DNA of 64,000 bases, taken from assembly GCF_007741515.1 (NCBI RefSeq), contig NZ_CP036263.1:1178001-1242000 (forward strand), written 5' to 3'. Of this stretch, positions 1 to 7,897 are shown piece after piece. Origin of the DNA: Adhaeretor mobilis (lineage in GTDB: Bacteria; Planctomycetota; Planctomycetia; Pirellulales; Lacipirellulaceae). The position numbers were made by a program, and so were the translations under genes. The notes beneath the pieces were generated by a model. It had not been told where the DNA came from, searched no databases, and worked only from the letters and a program-made list of their open reading frames with translations. Positions within the stretch are counted from its first letter, which is position 1. Each line of letters starts with the position of its first letter.

Positions 1-181
1 GCTCTATCGCAGCTCAAGCAATCCGGAGTTGAATGGCACGGTTAGTACGCTACTGAAAGTTAATCGCACATTCTGCAAAGTAGACTTTGGCGAATTCGGT
101 CGCTGGGATATGCCCACTGGCGACGTGACCTGGCTGGAAGCTGAGCAAGGCACGATGCTACCGATTCGAGTTGTGCGATGA
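1..181 (+). CDS. Hypothetical protein of the integrative element (3' part only)
   Basis: An open frame runs from the window edge (codons begin at base 2) to TGA at 179-181 and gives about 59 residues ending LPIRVVR. Its stop overlaps the ATG of the next gene (ATGA, 178-181), so the two are probably translationally coupled. The visible part contains KVNRTFCKVDF and RWDMPTGDV, which read like a small soluble beta-rich protein. I do not recognise the family, and the N-terminus lies outside the window. The coupling to the helicase gene two steps downstream suggests a replication or regulatory accessory role for the element, but that is inference only. Confidence 0.6.
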   Translation, partial: LYRSSSNPELNGTVSTLLKVNRTFCKVDFGEFGRWDMPTGDVTWLEAEQGTMLPIRVVR

Positions 182-525
182 AAAGCATCCTTCAACGACA
201 GCACGTTCTGATCGTAGCCCACGCAGACGGCTACCTAGAAGTCTTCGGCGAGAAAAATCTCGACATACGAATCAGCAATATTCCGTTAGCACATTCACGG
301 GAAGCAGAGCGCATCGCGGAGGACGCGCTCGAGTTGTCCCTGCCACGTTGCTACCGGCAACTTTACTTCCCCGGCAAGCGTCGAGCGACTGCCACGCTGA
401 TGCCACTGTTGCCGAGTACAATGGCACGGGCAAAAGCTGTGAAGCGGACAATTAGACAGTTGAACCAGCTCGTCCAGAAAGTCACCAAAGCTAAGGCCGC
501 CAGATCCAGACAGGGGGCGGCATGA
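178..525 (+). CDS. Small hypothetical protein, element-borne
   Basis: This is a 115-residue protein with a basic C-terminal half (KRTIRQLNQ, KVTKAKAARSRQ) and a more acidic N-terminal half. It starts with ATG inside an ATGA overlap with the upstream gene and stops in a second ATGA overlap with the helicase gene (522-525), so the three genes form a tightly coupled operon. No catalytic motif or membrane segment is visible. The lysine/arginine-rich tail could bind nucleic acid, but that is inference from composition. The frame is supported by its double overlap with neighbours; the competing frame at 171-455 is shorter and not coupled to the helicase gene. Function unknown. Confidence 0.62.
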   Translation: MKSILQRQHVLIVAHADGYLEVFGEKNLDIRISNIPLAHSREAERIAEDALELSLPRCYRQLYFPGKRRATATLMPLLPSTMARAKAVKRTIRQLNQLVQKVTKAKAARSRQGAA

Positions 526-1889
526 TGGAACAAGAATATACGATTGCAGAAGGCCCGGTGTCACTGACCGACACCGGCAACGGCGAACGGTTCGCGGCTC
601 AACATGGCCACTGTGTAAAATACGTTCACCCCTGGAATAAGTGGCTCGTTTGGGATGACTCCCGCTGGCAGTTCGATCATAGTGGACAGATTCACCGGCG
701 AGCCAAGGCGACAGCGAGATCAATCTACAATGAGGCGTCACAATTCGGTGATAAGGAAGAGCAGAAGGCGGTAGCACAGTGGGCGTATGGCTCACAAAGT
801 AAATCACGCCTGGAGAACATGCTTTATCTAGCACGTTCCGAGCAACCGATACCGCTTGACCATGCCGACCTCGACGCCGACGGTTGGCTGTTGAATTGTG
901 ACAACGGCACAGTTGATCTTCACACGGGAGTCCTGAAGGCCCACAATCCTGGCGACCTCCTCACGAAGTCCACTGGCGTTGAATACTCGGACCATCCCGG
1001 CGCCGATGCGGTTCTCTGGACCGACACCCTCGATACGATCTTCGCGAGAGATACGGAACTGATCGGATTTGTGCAGCGGCTCCTCGGCTCTGCCCTGGTT
1101 GGTGAGGTGCATGACCATATCTTGCCAATTTTCTATGGCAGTGGTGCCAACGGGAAAAGTGTTCTGATCGAGACGGCAATGGCAGCCATGGGGGATTACT
1201 CCATGAAAGCACCGGCTGGCTTGCTGGTAGCTCGCAGGAACGAATCACACCCCACCGAGCTGGCGGACTTGTACCGCACTCGGTTAGTGGCGATCACCGA
1301 GACCGGCGATGGCCAGCGACTCGACGAACGGCTTGTAAAGGAATTGACCGGCGGAGATACAATTCGGGCGCGGCGCATGCGAGAAGACTTCTGGCAGTTC
1401 GCTCCGTCCCACCTGGCGTTAATGGTGACAAATCATAAGCCGATAGTTCGCGGAGTGGATTACGGCATTTGGCGGCGATTGAGACTAGTCCCGTTCGAGG
1501 TGACGATCCCCGAAGAAAAGCAGGACCGTCAGTTGTCCCAGAAGCTCCGAGCTGAGTTGCCAGCGATCTTAAAGTGGATGGTGCAAGGTTGTCTCGACTG
1601 GCAAAAACAGGGACTCGCAGCACCACCACAAGTCATGGCAGCCACGGACGACTACAAGGCCGAATCAGACACGTTCGGACTCTGGTTTGAAGAGCGCTGC
1701 ACAGCCGGTGAACGGTTCCAGTGCAAGGCGAGTCAATCGTTCACCAATTACAAGCAGTGGGCAGACGAAAATAACGAGCGAGCCATGAATCAGCGCAAAT
1801 TCGGTGAAAGAATCGGTGAAAGGTTCACTAAAGAAAGGCGCAATGACGGCTTCCACTATGTCGGTTTTTCCCTGGATTCTCACACTTAG
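522..1889 (+). CDS. Phage/plasmid P4-type SF3 helicase (D5-family primase C-terminal protein)
   Basis: This is a 455-residue replication helicase of the P4/D5 superfamily-3 type. The N-terminal third carries the D5_N-like region (NCDNGTVDLHTG, residues about 126-136). Walker A is GSGANGKS at residues 206-213, the Walker B region is LVAITETGDG at about 255-264, sensor-like LMVTN is at about 300-304, and the arginine motif IWRRLRLVPF follows. Family knowledge: such proteins unwind DNA at the origin of phages, plasmids and integrative elements and form hexamers. No Toprim or prim-pol primase domain is present, so it is a helicase-only version; a primase could lie upstream outside the window. It overlaps the previous gene by ATGA. 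A second ATG directly follows the first. Nine-base-period repeats begin at its stop codon. Confidence 0.9.
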   Translation: MMEQEYTIAEGPVSLTDTGNGERFAAQHGHCVKYVHPWNKWLVWDDSRWQFDHSGQIHRRAKATARSIYNEASQFGDKEEQKAVAQWAYGSQSKSRLENMLYLARSEQPIPLDHADLDADGWLLNCDNGTVDLHTGVLKAHNPGDLLTKSTGVEYSDHPGADAVLWTDTLDTIFARDTELIGFVQRLLGSALVGEVHDHILPIFYGSGANGKSVLIETAMAAMGDYSMKAPAGLLVARRNESHPTELADLYRTRLVAITETGDGQRLDERLVKELTGGDTIRARRMREDFWQFAPSHLALMVTNHKPIVRGVDYGIWRRLRLVPFEVTIPEEKQDRQLSQKLRAELPAILKWMVQGCLDWQKQGLAAPPQVMAATDDYKAESDTFGLWFEERCTAGERFQCKASQSFTNYKQWADENNERAMNQRKFGERIGERFTKERRNDGFHYVGFSLDSHT

Positions 1890-1993
1890 TGAACAGAGTG
1901 AACAGTGTGAACCCAAGTTCCCTATGACTCTAAACGCGAGAGATTTTCTTAGAGTTATACCGCAACTGGGTACACAAGGTTCACTAGGTTCAC
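1889..1993. repeat. Nine-base-period GTGAAC repeats with inverted copies (possible origin iterons)
   Basis: GTGAAC occurs at 1889-1894, 1898-1903 and 1907-1912, each exactly 9 bases apart. The complement GTTCAC occurs at 1979-1984 and 1988-1993, again 9 bases apart. Between them is an imperfect dyad, ATGACTCTAA at 1924-1933 facing TTAGAGTTAT at 1949-1958. The block fills the gap between the helicase gene and the zinc-finger gene. Spaced direct repeats with an opposed set are typical of initiator or regulator binding sites, so an element origin or an operator is inferred. Nothing shows replication function directly. Confidence 0.6.
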
Positions 1994-2019
1994 CGCAAAC
2001 CCGTTTGGAGCACGGCACC

Positions 2020-2277
2020 ATGAATGGAAAATTCGACCCCTATGTGTGTACCTGTCAACTTTGCGGCCAGCGATTTAGAGCAAAGCGGGAAGCAAAGTGG
2101 TGTTCCTACCGGTGTCGAAATGATGCCTCCATCGCACGGCGGCGCGAACGCCTTGCGGCCCAACGTGTAAAGCAATGTGGTTGCTGTGGGCAGACATATA
2201 ACGCCAATCGACGCGATGCTGTGTACTGTTCCGCGAGTTGCAAGCAAGCCGCTTACCGACAGCGAAAGCGTGACTGA
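2020..2277 (+). CDS. Small double zinc-finger protein
   Basis: This is an 85-residue protein with two Cys4 knuckles: CQLCGQRF followed by CSYRCRND, and CGCCGQTY followed by CSASCKQA. The spacer between the knuckles is basic (RRRERLAAQRVK) and the C-terminus is YRQRKRD. The start was placed at the ATG at 2020, since the frame continues upstream but enters the repeat block and has no domain there. Paired CxxC...CxxxC ribbons with Arg/Lys linkers bind nucleic acid in many mobile-element proteins, so a DNA-binding regulator or replication helper is inferred. It sits right after the nine-base repeats, a plausible binding site. The exact family is not recognised. Confidence 0.7.
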   Translation: MNGKFDPYVCTCQLCGQRFRAKREAKWCSYRCRNDASIARRRERLAAQRVKQCGCCGQTYNANRRDAVYCSASCKQAAYRQRKRD

Positions 2278-2319
2278 TACCAGTTCGGGAATATTTGCGG
2301 GAACCTGAAGCCGTAACAA

Positions 2320-2565
2320 TTGACCATGAACAACCAACAGCGAGAGTTCAAATTCACACCCGGCCACGAATCGAAAGAGGCAAGATGCCAGCGCCTACTA
2401 GCTCGCCTGAGCAGTACCGGCGTGCTCCGGGCGTCAGACTTACCGAAGATCGATACGACGCTCAGCGCAGCGCATCAACCCCAGGCTGAGAGACTCATGA
2501 AGTCTGCGAAGGAAGCGAGCATCTGTGCAAGCGAGGGACACAACAACACTTCACTTGCGCCCTAG
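2320..2565 (+). CDS. Small hypothetical protein of the element
   Basis: This is an open frame of 81 residues from a TTG at 2320, or 79 from the ATG at 2326 (MNNQQREF). It is hydrophilic, has the helical-looking stretch RCQRLLARLSSTGVL, and shows no membrane segment or known motif. It lies between the zinc-finger gene and the integrase on the same strand. Another frame (2295-2489) overlaps it and is shorter. Coding is plausible from position and composition but unproven. In phage-like elements this slot often holds an excisionase or regulator; nothing in the sequence shows that here. Confidence 0.4.
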   Translation: MTMNNQQREFKFTPGHESKEARCQRLLARLSSTGVLRASDLPKIDTTLSAAHQPQAERLMKSAKEASICASEGHNNTSLAP

Positions 2566-2584
2566 TGCGACACGCTGCTATGAT
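2555..2584 (+). promoter_or_regulatory. Candidate sigma-70-type promoter of the integrase gene
   Basis: TTGCGC (2555-2560) is separated by 18 bases from TATGAT (2579-2584), and the integrase start lies 62 bases further on. The match is partial at the -35 and good at the -10. Assignment is by sequence only. Confidence 0.4.
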
Positions 2585-2645
2585 GAACAGGGCGGGGCAA
2601 GCGAACTGGTACAAAACTGGACATCCATGAAAGCAGGAATCACCG

Positions 2646-4109
2646 ATGGCGAGCGTATTTAAGCGAGGTGGAAGCAAGGCCAAGGGGCCGTGGTATGCGG
2701 CTTGGTATGACCACCAAGGGCGTCGCAAGACCTCCTGTACTCGCACCACGGACAAAGCCAGCGCGACGCGGATCGCCAACAAGTTCGAGGCTGAGGCCGC
2801 ACTGCGCCGGGACGGTGTGATTGACGCCACGATGGACTCCATCGGGAGACAATCGCAGCGGACGATTAAAGAACATCTACTCGACTTCAAGAGCAAGCTG
2901 CAAGCGGGCAACCGTACTGCTAAGCATATCCGTAGTACCGTTTCGTTCGTCGAGGCGATTGCTGAACATGCCGACTTCCACACGGCGGCGGATATTTCAG
3001 CCGATGGTGTGAATCGGTATGCCGGCAAGCTCCGCGATGAAGGCCGAGCGGCCCGCACGATCAGCGCCCATCTATCTGCAATGACCGCGTTCACGAAGTG
3101 GCTCGCTGCCCACCACAAGCTACCACGGGATCCGTTGCAATCGGTCAAGAAGCCGAATCCTCAAACCGACCGTCGGCATAAGCGACGAATGTTGTTACCC
3201 GACGAATGGCAATGCCTGGAAGCTGCTACGCGCATCGCAGGGGAGCGTTTCGGCATGGAAGCTAGCGAGCGGCTCACACTCTACCGGACGGCCATTCAGA
3301 CGGGCTTGCGTTCTGGAGAGCTGCGAAGCCTGACCCGTGGAGGATTGTATCTGGATGGCGAACAACCTTTCATAACTTGCAAAGCTGAGTCAACCAAGAA
3401 CCGCAAGGACGCAAGGCTCTATATTCAAACTAACTTAGCCAGAGAGCTAGCTGTAATGATTGCTACGAAGTCTCCCCAAGCTCCAATCTTCAAGCTGCCT
3501 CACGAGACGAATGTCGCACGCATGTTGCGCGACGACCTATCTGATGCCCGCAAGGCATGGCTGAGTGAGGCTAAGCACGATCCCGATGAACGGCTACAGC
3601 GTGAGCAGAGCGACTTCCTCAGTCCTACGAACCACGAAGGGGAACAATTCGACTTCCATTGCCTACGCCACACTTGCGGCGCATGGCTCGCAATGACGGG
3701 CGTTCACCCCAAGACGGTGCAAACGGTAATGCGACACTCAGCCATCACCCTCACGATGGATACTTACGGGCACCTCTTCCCTGGTCAGGAAGCCGATGCG
3801 GTCGGGAGATTGCAAAGCATGATGAAGCCTGTCCAATCCGAAGCGTGGCAATCGACCGGAACGGACGATTTGTCCACGAGTGAGGTGGCAGTTGCGCAGC
3901 GCCAGGCGCAGCGCGCATCATTCAAAACGGCACAATCGGGTGCAATCGGGTGCGACGGCCTTGAGAATGAAGCCGCTGCGGGCGAGAGTCGTAAGCCCCT
4001 ACAAATTGCAGACTTAAGCGACCCGATGCAAGAGAATGCGTCCACAGACGCAAGTAGCGGTGGAGGGATTCGAACCCCCGACACGCGGATTATGATTCCG
4101 CTGCTCTAA
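2646..4109 (+). CDS. Tyrosine site-specific recombinase (integrase)
   Basis: This is a 487-residue phage-type integrase. An N-terminal arm-binding and core-binding part (residues 1-170) is followed by the catalytic domain with Arg222 in TGLRSGEL, His337/Arg340 in HCLRHTCG, His363 in MRHSAIT and the nucleophile Tyr373 in DTYGHLF. It catalyses strand exchange between the element and its chromosomal attachment site. The catalytic fold is complete by about residue 395. The remaining 90 residues are a low-complexity tail, and the last 17 or so (SGGGIRTPDTR onward) are the antisense reading of the tRNA, with the stop TAA inside the tRNA D-arm. The protein C-terminus is therefore partly set by the host tRNA after integration, and the free element would encode a different end. 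The start ATG gives a well-formed N-terminus (MASVFKRGG). Confidence 0.93.
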   Translation: MASVFKRGGSKAKGPWYAAWYDHQGRRKTSCTRTTDKASATRIANKFEAEAALRRDGVIDATMDSIGRQSQRTIKEHLLDFKSKLQAGNRTAKHIRSTVSFVEAIAEHADFHTAADISADGVNRYAGKLRDEGRAARTISAHLSAMTAFTKWLAAHHKLPRDPLQSVKKPNPQTDRRHKRRMLLPDEWQCLEAATRIAGERFGMEASERLTLYRTAIQTGLRSGELRSLTRGGLYLDGEQPFITCKAESTKNRKDARLYIQTNLARELAVMIATKSPQAPIFKLPHETNVARMLRDDLSDARKAWLSEAKHDPDERLQREQSDFLSPTNHEGEQFDFHCLRHTCGAWLAMTGVHPKTVQTVMRHSAITLTMDTYGHLFPGQEADAVGRLQSMMKPVQSEAWQSTGTDDLSTSEVAVAQRQAQRASFKTAQSGAIGCDGLENEAAAGESRKPLQIADLSDPMQENASTDASSGGGIRTPDTRIMIPLL

Positions 4110-4128
4110 CCGACTGAGCTACACCGCC
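4055..4128 (-). tRNA. tRNA with CAT anticodon (elongator Met; Ile2 not excluded)
   Basis: On the minus strand the cloverleaf closes. The acceptor stem is GGCGGTG with CACCGCT (one G-T pair), and the D arm is GCTC/GAGC. The anticodon stem is GCGGA/TCCGC with loop ATCATAA (anticodon at 4092-4094). The T arm is GGGGG/CCCTC around TTCGAAT, and the discriminator is A. CCA is not encoded. A CAT anticodon can be Met or lysidine-modified Ile2; the extended D-loop and stem favour elongator Met but I cannot settle it. The 3' end faces the integrase, so this tRNA is the likely integration target. Confidence 0.93.
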
Positions 4129-4238
4129 AGACCACAATGCTGAGATTGGGAAGGACTGATTTTAGAGGGGGATTCGGTGGGGAGCAATGGGGCGAAACCA
4201 AGGTGTCTGGCAATCATTTCTGGCGAGACATTTTTTTT

Positions 4239-4372
4239 ACCACAAAGAGCACAGAGGTCACAAAGAACGAAAGAAAAATGAGTTTCTCGCAATACTGAAA
4301 AATTAGGCATGCTGATTGCGGATAGGGAGTTCTGGCAGGCGAATTCTTTGTGATCTTCGTGCTCTTTGTGGT
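4239..4372. repeat. Inverted repeat of the CACAAAGAGCAC family
   Basis: The arm at 4239-4267 begins ACCACAAAGAGCAC and the opposing arm at 4344-4372 ends GTGCTCTTTGTGGT. By eye 26 of 29 positions pair. About 75 bases lie between the arms. A T8 run directly precedes the left arm. The rest of the gap 4129-4448 shows no gene. The spurious translations of this repeat (TKSTKITK, CDLCALCG) are familiar from intergenic repeats in many environmental bacteria. A second copy lies at 6807-7061, so the two bracket the octaheme cytochrome gene. Confidence 0.75.
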
Positions 4373-4448
4373 TCCGACGGTTTCGCCATAAAGATTTGCC
4401 ACACATAAACAAAGGGGGAGGGCGGAAGGCGGAATGTCCTAGATTTGG

Positions 4449-6725
4449 TCACTCTTTCTCCTCAGACTCGATCTGTTGGCGGATTTCTCGATAGAGGTTC
4501 TGCACATCGGGCGAACCGGGGCGGAGGCGTTGCATCTGTTTGAGTGCTTCCAGGGCTTGTTTCCAGCGCTGTTGTTTTTGACAGATCAGCGTCAGGGCTA
4601 GCCAGTTCTGGTAGTTGTCTGGGCCTAGCTGGGCAGCCTTGGCGAATTCCTCGCTCGCCTCCTCGACTCGCTGGAGCTGGTAGAGCAGCATGGCGCGGCG
4701 GTAGTGGGTGTGATCGACCCCGGGCAGCAGACCCTGATCTCGCAGTAAGAGTTCGGCCTCTTTTTCTCTCAATTCCCTAATTTCGGCTTCGTCTCCACCG
4801 TCGGCTACGAGCAACTGGATGAGCATGTCTCGTGTGCCAGAGCGATAGGAAGCGATCCGCACGGCATCGCGCAGGTGCTGGATTGCTTTTTTGGTGTTTC
4901 CCAGGCGTGCTTCGAGCTGTCCTAGGCTGAGGTGCCCTTCCACGCGGTCGAGATTATATTGTTGGCTCTCGCGGAAATCTTTGATTGCTCTGGTAAGTGT
5001 CGCTTCGAACTTGGCATCATCGGTTTTACCTAAGAAATCGACCAGTCGATTGGCCGCCCCGATGCGCACCGCCTCGACGGGGTCGTCCAACTGACGGCGC
5101 ATGAGATCGATCATCGTAGATTGAGAAAGGGCATCGGCTGAGCGTGTGGCGGCAATGCGCATGAGCGGGTCGGAGTCTTTAAGTGCCTCTTGGCGAAGGT
5201 CTAGGCTTTCTTTGCCTGGGTAGCTAGCCAAGAGTTGCAGGGCGGTTGCGCGAACGATGCCGGGCATCAAGCTGGCGTCTACCGTTTCGACAAGAAGTGG
5301 TTCGCCTGCGGGCTTCAATTGTCGCGCCGCGTGAATTGCGCGGGTAGCTACCTCGTTGCCGGCGGTTTGTGGTGGGCGTTTCTCGCCGTGCCATTTTCTC
5401 ACCCAATCGGCCGCCCAGGCGGCATCTTCCTCGGTATGGCAATCATTACATGTGTTGGGCGTACCGAGTTCGGCTGAGAGATCGGGCCGGGGTATGCTGA
5501 AGCTGTGATCGTGTCGATCATCGATGTTCATGTAGGTACGCACTGGCATGTGGCAGCTGATGCACTGGGTTCCATCTCCTCTTGTGGCCCCGTTTGTGGC
5601 CCCTTCCGTGGCAGGCCCTTCAGGGTGGCGGTGATGAGAGAGCGTATCGTACTTGCCCGGCGTGTGGCACTGGGTGCAGAGTTGGTTGCCTGGGAATTTT
5701 AATTTGAGCGAATGCGGATCGTGACAGTCGGTGCAGCGAACTTTCTCGTGATACATTCTGCTCTGCACGAACGAGCCGTACACGTAAACTTCATCCTGAA
5801 TTTGGCCGTTCGCGTGATACAGACCGGCATCGAGCAACGAAGGCTGATAGTGATCTAACCATTGCTCGCCAGCATGGTAGTTGGGATGGATGGCCGCGCG
5901 GCGTGAGTGGCAAGGAGCGCAGGTTTCAATCTGCTTGGTGTTGCTTACGTTCTTTAACTCGTTCGCCAGCCCGAATCCATGATTGCGATCCCAAAAAAGG
6001 CCGCCGCTCTCGGCAATTTCCACGTGCACACTGCCCGGTCCGTGACACGCTTCGCAACTGACGTCGATCTCTGAATAATCGGTATGGTAGGTGTCGGTGG
6101 CGAGGTCGTAGTTCTTGTGCAAGTTGGTCGAGTGGCAATCCGCGCACATCGTGTTCCAGTTTTGCGCAAGGCCGGTCCAATGCAGGGGATCGTCGTGCTC
6201 GATGCGACTATCGGGCACATCGGGTGGAGTGACGGCGAACCACTCTTTGTTTACCACATCCCACGATGCGGGCAGGACTTGCACACGGCCGTCGGGGAAC
6301 TCGGTCATGTATTGCTGCAACGGCTCGATTCCAAAAGTCCACTCGATGTGGTAGTCGTGAAACTCCCCATCCGGACCCTCTGCATTCATATAGTACTTGC
6401 CGTCGCGACGAAACATTTTCGTGGTGACACCCAGTCGAGTGAATTCCGCATCGTCGAAGTCGCCCAGGATGGTTTCCTCGTTGGCCAGTTCCATGGCACG
6501 ATCGTGATGCGAACCGTGAAAGAGCGAAGCCTGCTGCTGATGGCATTTGACGCAGGACTCTCGGCCAACAAAGGTCGCGCTTTTCATTGCCTCAGGCGGC
6601 AAGGCTTGCTGCCAGTCCCAAGCCGCCCAGGCGAAGAATGCCAGCAACGAAACTGCCAGCAGGACCAGTGGAAGCCGCGATTTGCTAGCAGTCTCGGGTT
6701 GGGGGTCGGTTGGGCTTTGAGTCAT
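4449..6725 (-). CDS. Membrane-anchored octaheme cytochrome c with HEAT-like and TPR tail
   Basis: This 758-residue protein starts at the ATG at 6725. An uncleaved anchor or signal at residues about 18-36 (LPLVLLAVSLLAFFAWAAW) is followed by eight CxxCH heme motifs: CVKCH (58-62), CADCH, CEACH, CAPCH, CTDCH, CTQCH, CISCH and CNDCH. The heme part ends near residue 445. Then come HEAT-like helices (SDPLMRIAATRSAD, DPVEAVRIGAANRL) and C-terminal TPR-like repeats (VEGHLSLGQLEARLG, AAQLGPDNYQNWLAL). Heme c is attached outside the cytoplasmic membrane, so the protein should face the periplasm and move electrons. Proteins of this layout resemble the cytochrome c554 / paired-CxxCH families common in planctomycetes. 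No reductase partner is adjacent, so the substrate is unknown. Confidence 0.9.
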   Translation of the reverse strand: MTQSPTDPQPETASKSRLPLVLLAVSLLAFFAWAAWDWQQALPPEAMKSATFVGRESCVKCHQQQASLFHGSHHDRAMELANEETILGDFDDAEFTRLGVTTKMFRRDGKYYMNAEGPDGEFHDYHIEWTFGIEPLQQYMTEFPDGRVQVLPASWDVVNKEWFAVTPPDVPDSRIEHDDPLHWTGLAQNWNTMCADCHSTNLHKNYDLATDTYHTDYSEIDVSCEACHGPGSVHVEIAESGGLFWDRNHGFGLANELKNVSNTKQIETCAPCHSRRAAIHPNYHAGEQWLDHYQPSLLDAGLYHANGQIQDEVYVYGSFVQSRMYHEKVRCTDCHDPHSLKLKFPGNQLCTQCHTPGKYDTLSHHRHPEGPATEGATNGATRGDGTQCISCHMPVRTYMNIDDRHDHSFSIPRPDLSAELGTPNTCNDCHTEEDAAWAADWVRKWHGEKRPPQTAGNEVATRAIHAARQLKPAGEPLLVETVDASLMPGIVRATALQLLASYPGKESLDLRQEALKDSDPLMRIAATRSADALSQSTMIDLMRRQLDDPVEAVRIGAANRLVDFLGKTDDAKFEATLTRAIKDFRESQQYNLDRVEGHLSLGQLEARLGNTKKAIQHLRDAVRIASYRSGTRDMLIQLLVADGGDEAEIRELREKEAELLLRDQGLLPGVDHTHYRRAMLLYQLQRVEEASEEFAKAAQLGPDNYQNWLALTLICQKQQRWKQALEALKQMQRLRPGSPDVQNLYREIRQQIESEEKE

Positions 6726-6806
6726 GACCCCATCTTAACATCGAACAGGCCAGAAGCGTTAGAGCCCGGAGTGTGTGGCAAAATTCTATGGCAGGTCTAT
6801 TGATGA

Positions 6807-7061
6807 ACCACTAAGTGCACTAAGTGCACAAAGCACACAAAGAACTAAACAATTGAGTCTGAAATACTAAAGAAGAAGCCAAGAATCGTGAGCTGTGAAG
6901 AATTGCTGCAGAATGTGCCCCTATCAACCCTGGTTGAGGTTTTAGCCAACACCTGTTGAGCTTTTAGCTAGATTAAACACTCCAATTCAAGTTGCTCACT
7001 CCAGTAGATTCTAGCCAACCCTGTGATTGCAAAAAAAAGTATTCTTAGTGCTCTTTGTGGT
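6807..7061. repeat. Second copy of the CACAAAGAGCAC inverted repeat
   Basis: The left arm at about 6807-6845 begins ACCACTAAGTGCACTAAG and contains internal AAGTGCAC duplications. The right arm at 7042-7061 reads TTCTTAGTGCTCTTTGTGGT, the complement of the family core. The arms are about 195 bases apart. The gap 6726-7326 otherwise shows no convincing gene; the short frame at 7023-7247 is repeat-derived and has no protein character. Confidence 0.65.
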
Positions 7062-7326
7062 TTTAAGTTTTTTTCAGAGATTTTTGCCAGACACAGCCTT
7101 GATCGCTTAGGGAGGAATCACGCGAAATGCTCCGGGCGCTTACGCTTCCGGCTGGGAGTTGCTAGCACGGCTCATGCTTCTGCTGTAGACCGACACCGAA
7201 AACGTCCGATACCTTTCCCAACCGCTAAAGTTTTACAGGTTTCGTAAAACTAGCTCTTTTCAGCCACTGCTCTTATCACATATCGCGCAAGCTTGGCGGC
7301 TTCGTGCGCAACGGGGAATCTCCTCC

Positions 7327-7839
7327 ATGCTTGGATTTCTTCTTAAACCACTGCGTCTGTTAGCGCAAGCGCTCACTTCGAACGACTCACCCAGACAAGT
7401 CGCCTGGGCGATTGTGCTAGGCGTAATAATTGGGCTTATGCCGAAGGGCACGCTGCTCGCGCTGAGCTTTGGTATTTTGTTGTGTGCGCTGCGCGTGAAT
7501 CTTTCTGCAGGGATGATGGCGGTTGGAATCTTCTCGTTGATCGCACCCCTGTTGGATCCGCTGGCGCATCGACTGGGAGAAATGTTTCTGTTGTGGGAGC
7601 CGCTGCGCTCGAGCTTCGCTTGGTTGTATCAAAAGCCGTTGGGTCCTTGGATCGGGTTCAATAATACCGTCGGCATGGGTCATCTTCTCATTGGTATCTA
7701 TCTCGCCTACCCGGCGTATCGAGTGGGTTGGTTCCTGGGTGAGAAGGTGCAGCCACGCGTGAGCCGCTGGCTGATGGGCTATCGCATGATCCGCTGGCTC
7801 CGTGGTGCTGAGATTGGTGCCCACTGGGGGATTTCATAA
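7327..7839 (+). CDS. TIGR03546 family membrane protein (DUF2062-like)
   Basis: This is a 170-residue integral membrane protein. It contains DSPRQVAWAIVLGVIIGLMP near the start, the DUF2062-type signature, followed by hydrophobic segments at about 40-60, 65-85 and 113-135 (VGMGHLLIGIYLAYPAY). Family knowledge: TIGR03546 proteins are short membrane proteins that occur next to TIGR03545 proteins, as here (58 bases apart, same strand). Function is not established; the pairing with an AsmA-like protein suggests envelope biogenesis or lipid handling, which is inference. The start ATG gives a short amphipathic lead before the first membrane segment, as usual for the family. Confidence 0.85.
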   Translation: MLGFLLKPLRLLAQALTSNDSPRQVAWAIVLGVIIGLMPKGTLLALSFGILLCALRVNLSAGMMAVGIFSLIAPLLDPLAHRLGEMFLLWEPLRSSFAWLYQKPLGPWIGFNNTVGMGHLLIGIYLAYPAYRVGWFLGEKVQPRVSRWLMGYRMIRWLRGAEIGAHWGIS

Positions 7840-7897
7840 GTCGCCTTCCGCTTGCAGCCCTCAGTTACCCGCTATCTTTTTGTAGACGAGTGATCAA

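Larger units (their letters stand above)
1..4055. mobile_element. Right end of an integrative element inserted at a tRNA gene
   Basis: The segment carries a run of same-strand genes: two small coupled genes, a P4-type SF3 helicase, a Cys-rich zinc-finger protein, a small hypothetical and a tyrosine integrase. The integrase lies directly against the 3' end of a tRNA gene on the opposite strand, which is the usual position of an integrase next to its attachment site. The right boundary is inferred to lie in the tRNA 3' half (about 4055-4085). The left boundary and the second att copy are outside the window. Genes right of the tRNA look like ordinary chromosome. Established knowledge: tyrosine integrases often use tRNA 3' ends as attB. 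The exact core sequence cannot be fixed without the other junction. Confidence 0.72.

Noticed and set aside
4119..4412. Frames with TKSTKITK and CDLCALCG in the gap after the CAT tRNA
   Set aside because: These are translations of the CACAAAGAG inverted repeat, a recurrent artefact.
6084..6803. 239-residue frame antisense to the octaheme cytochrome
   Set aside because: It mirrors the cytochrome gene with eight heme motifs; no protein motif of its own.
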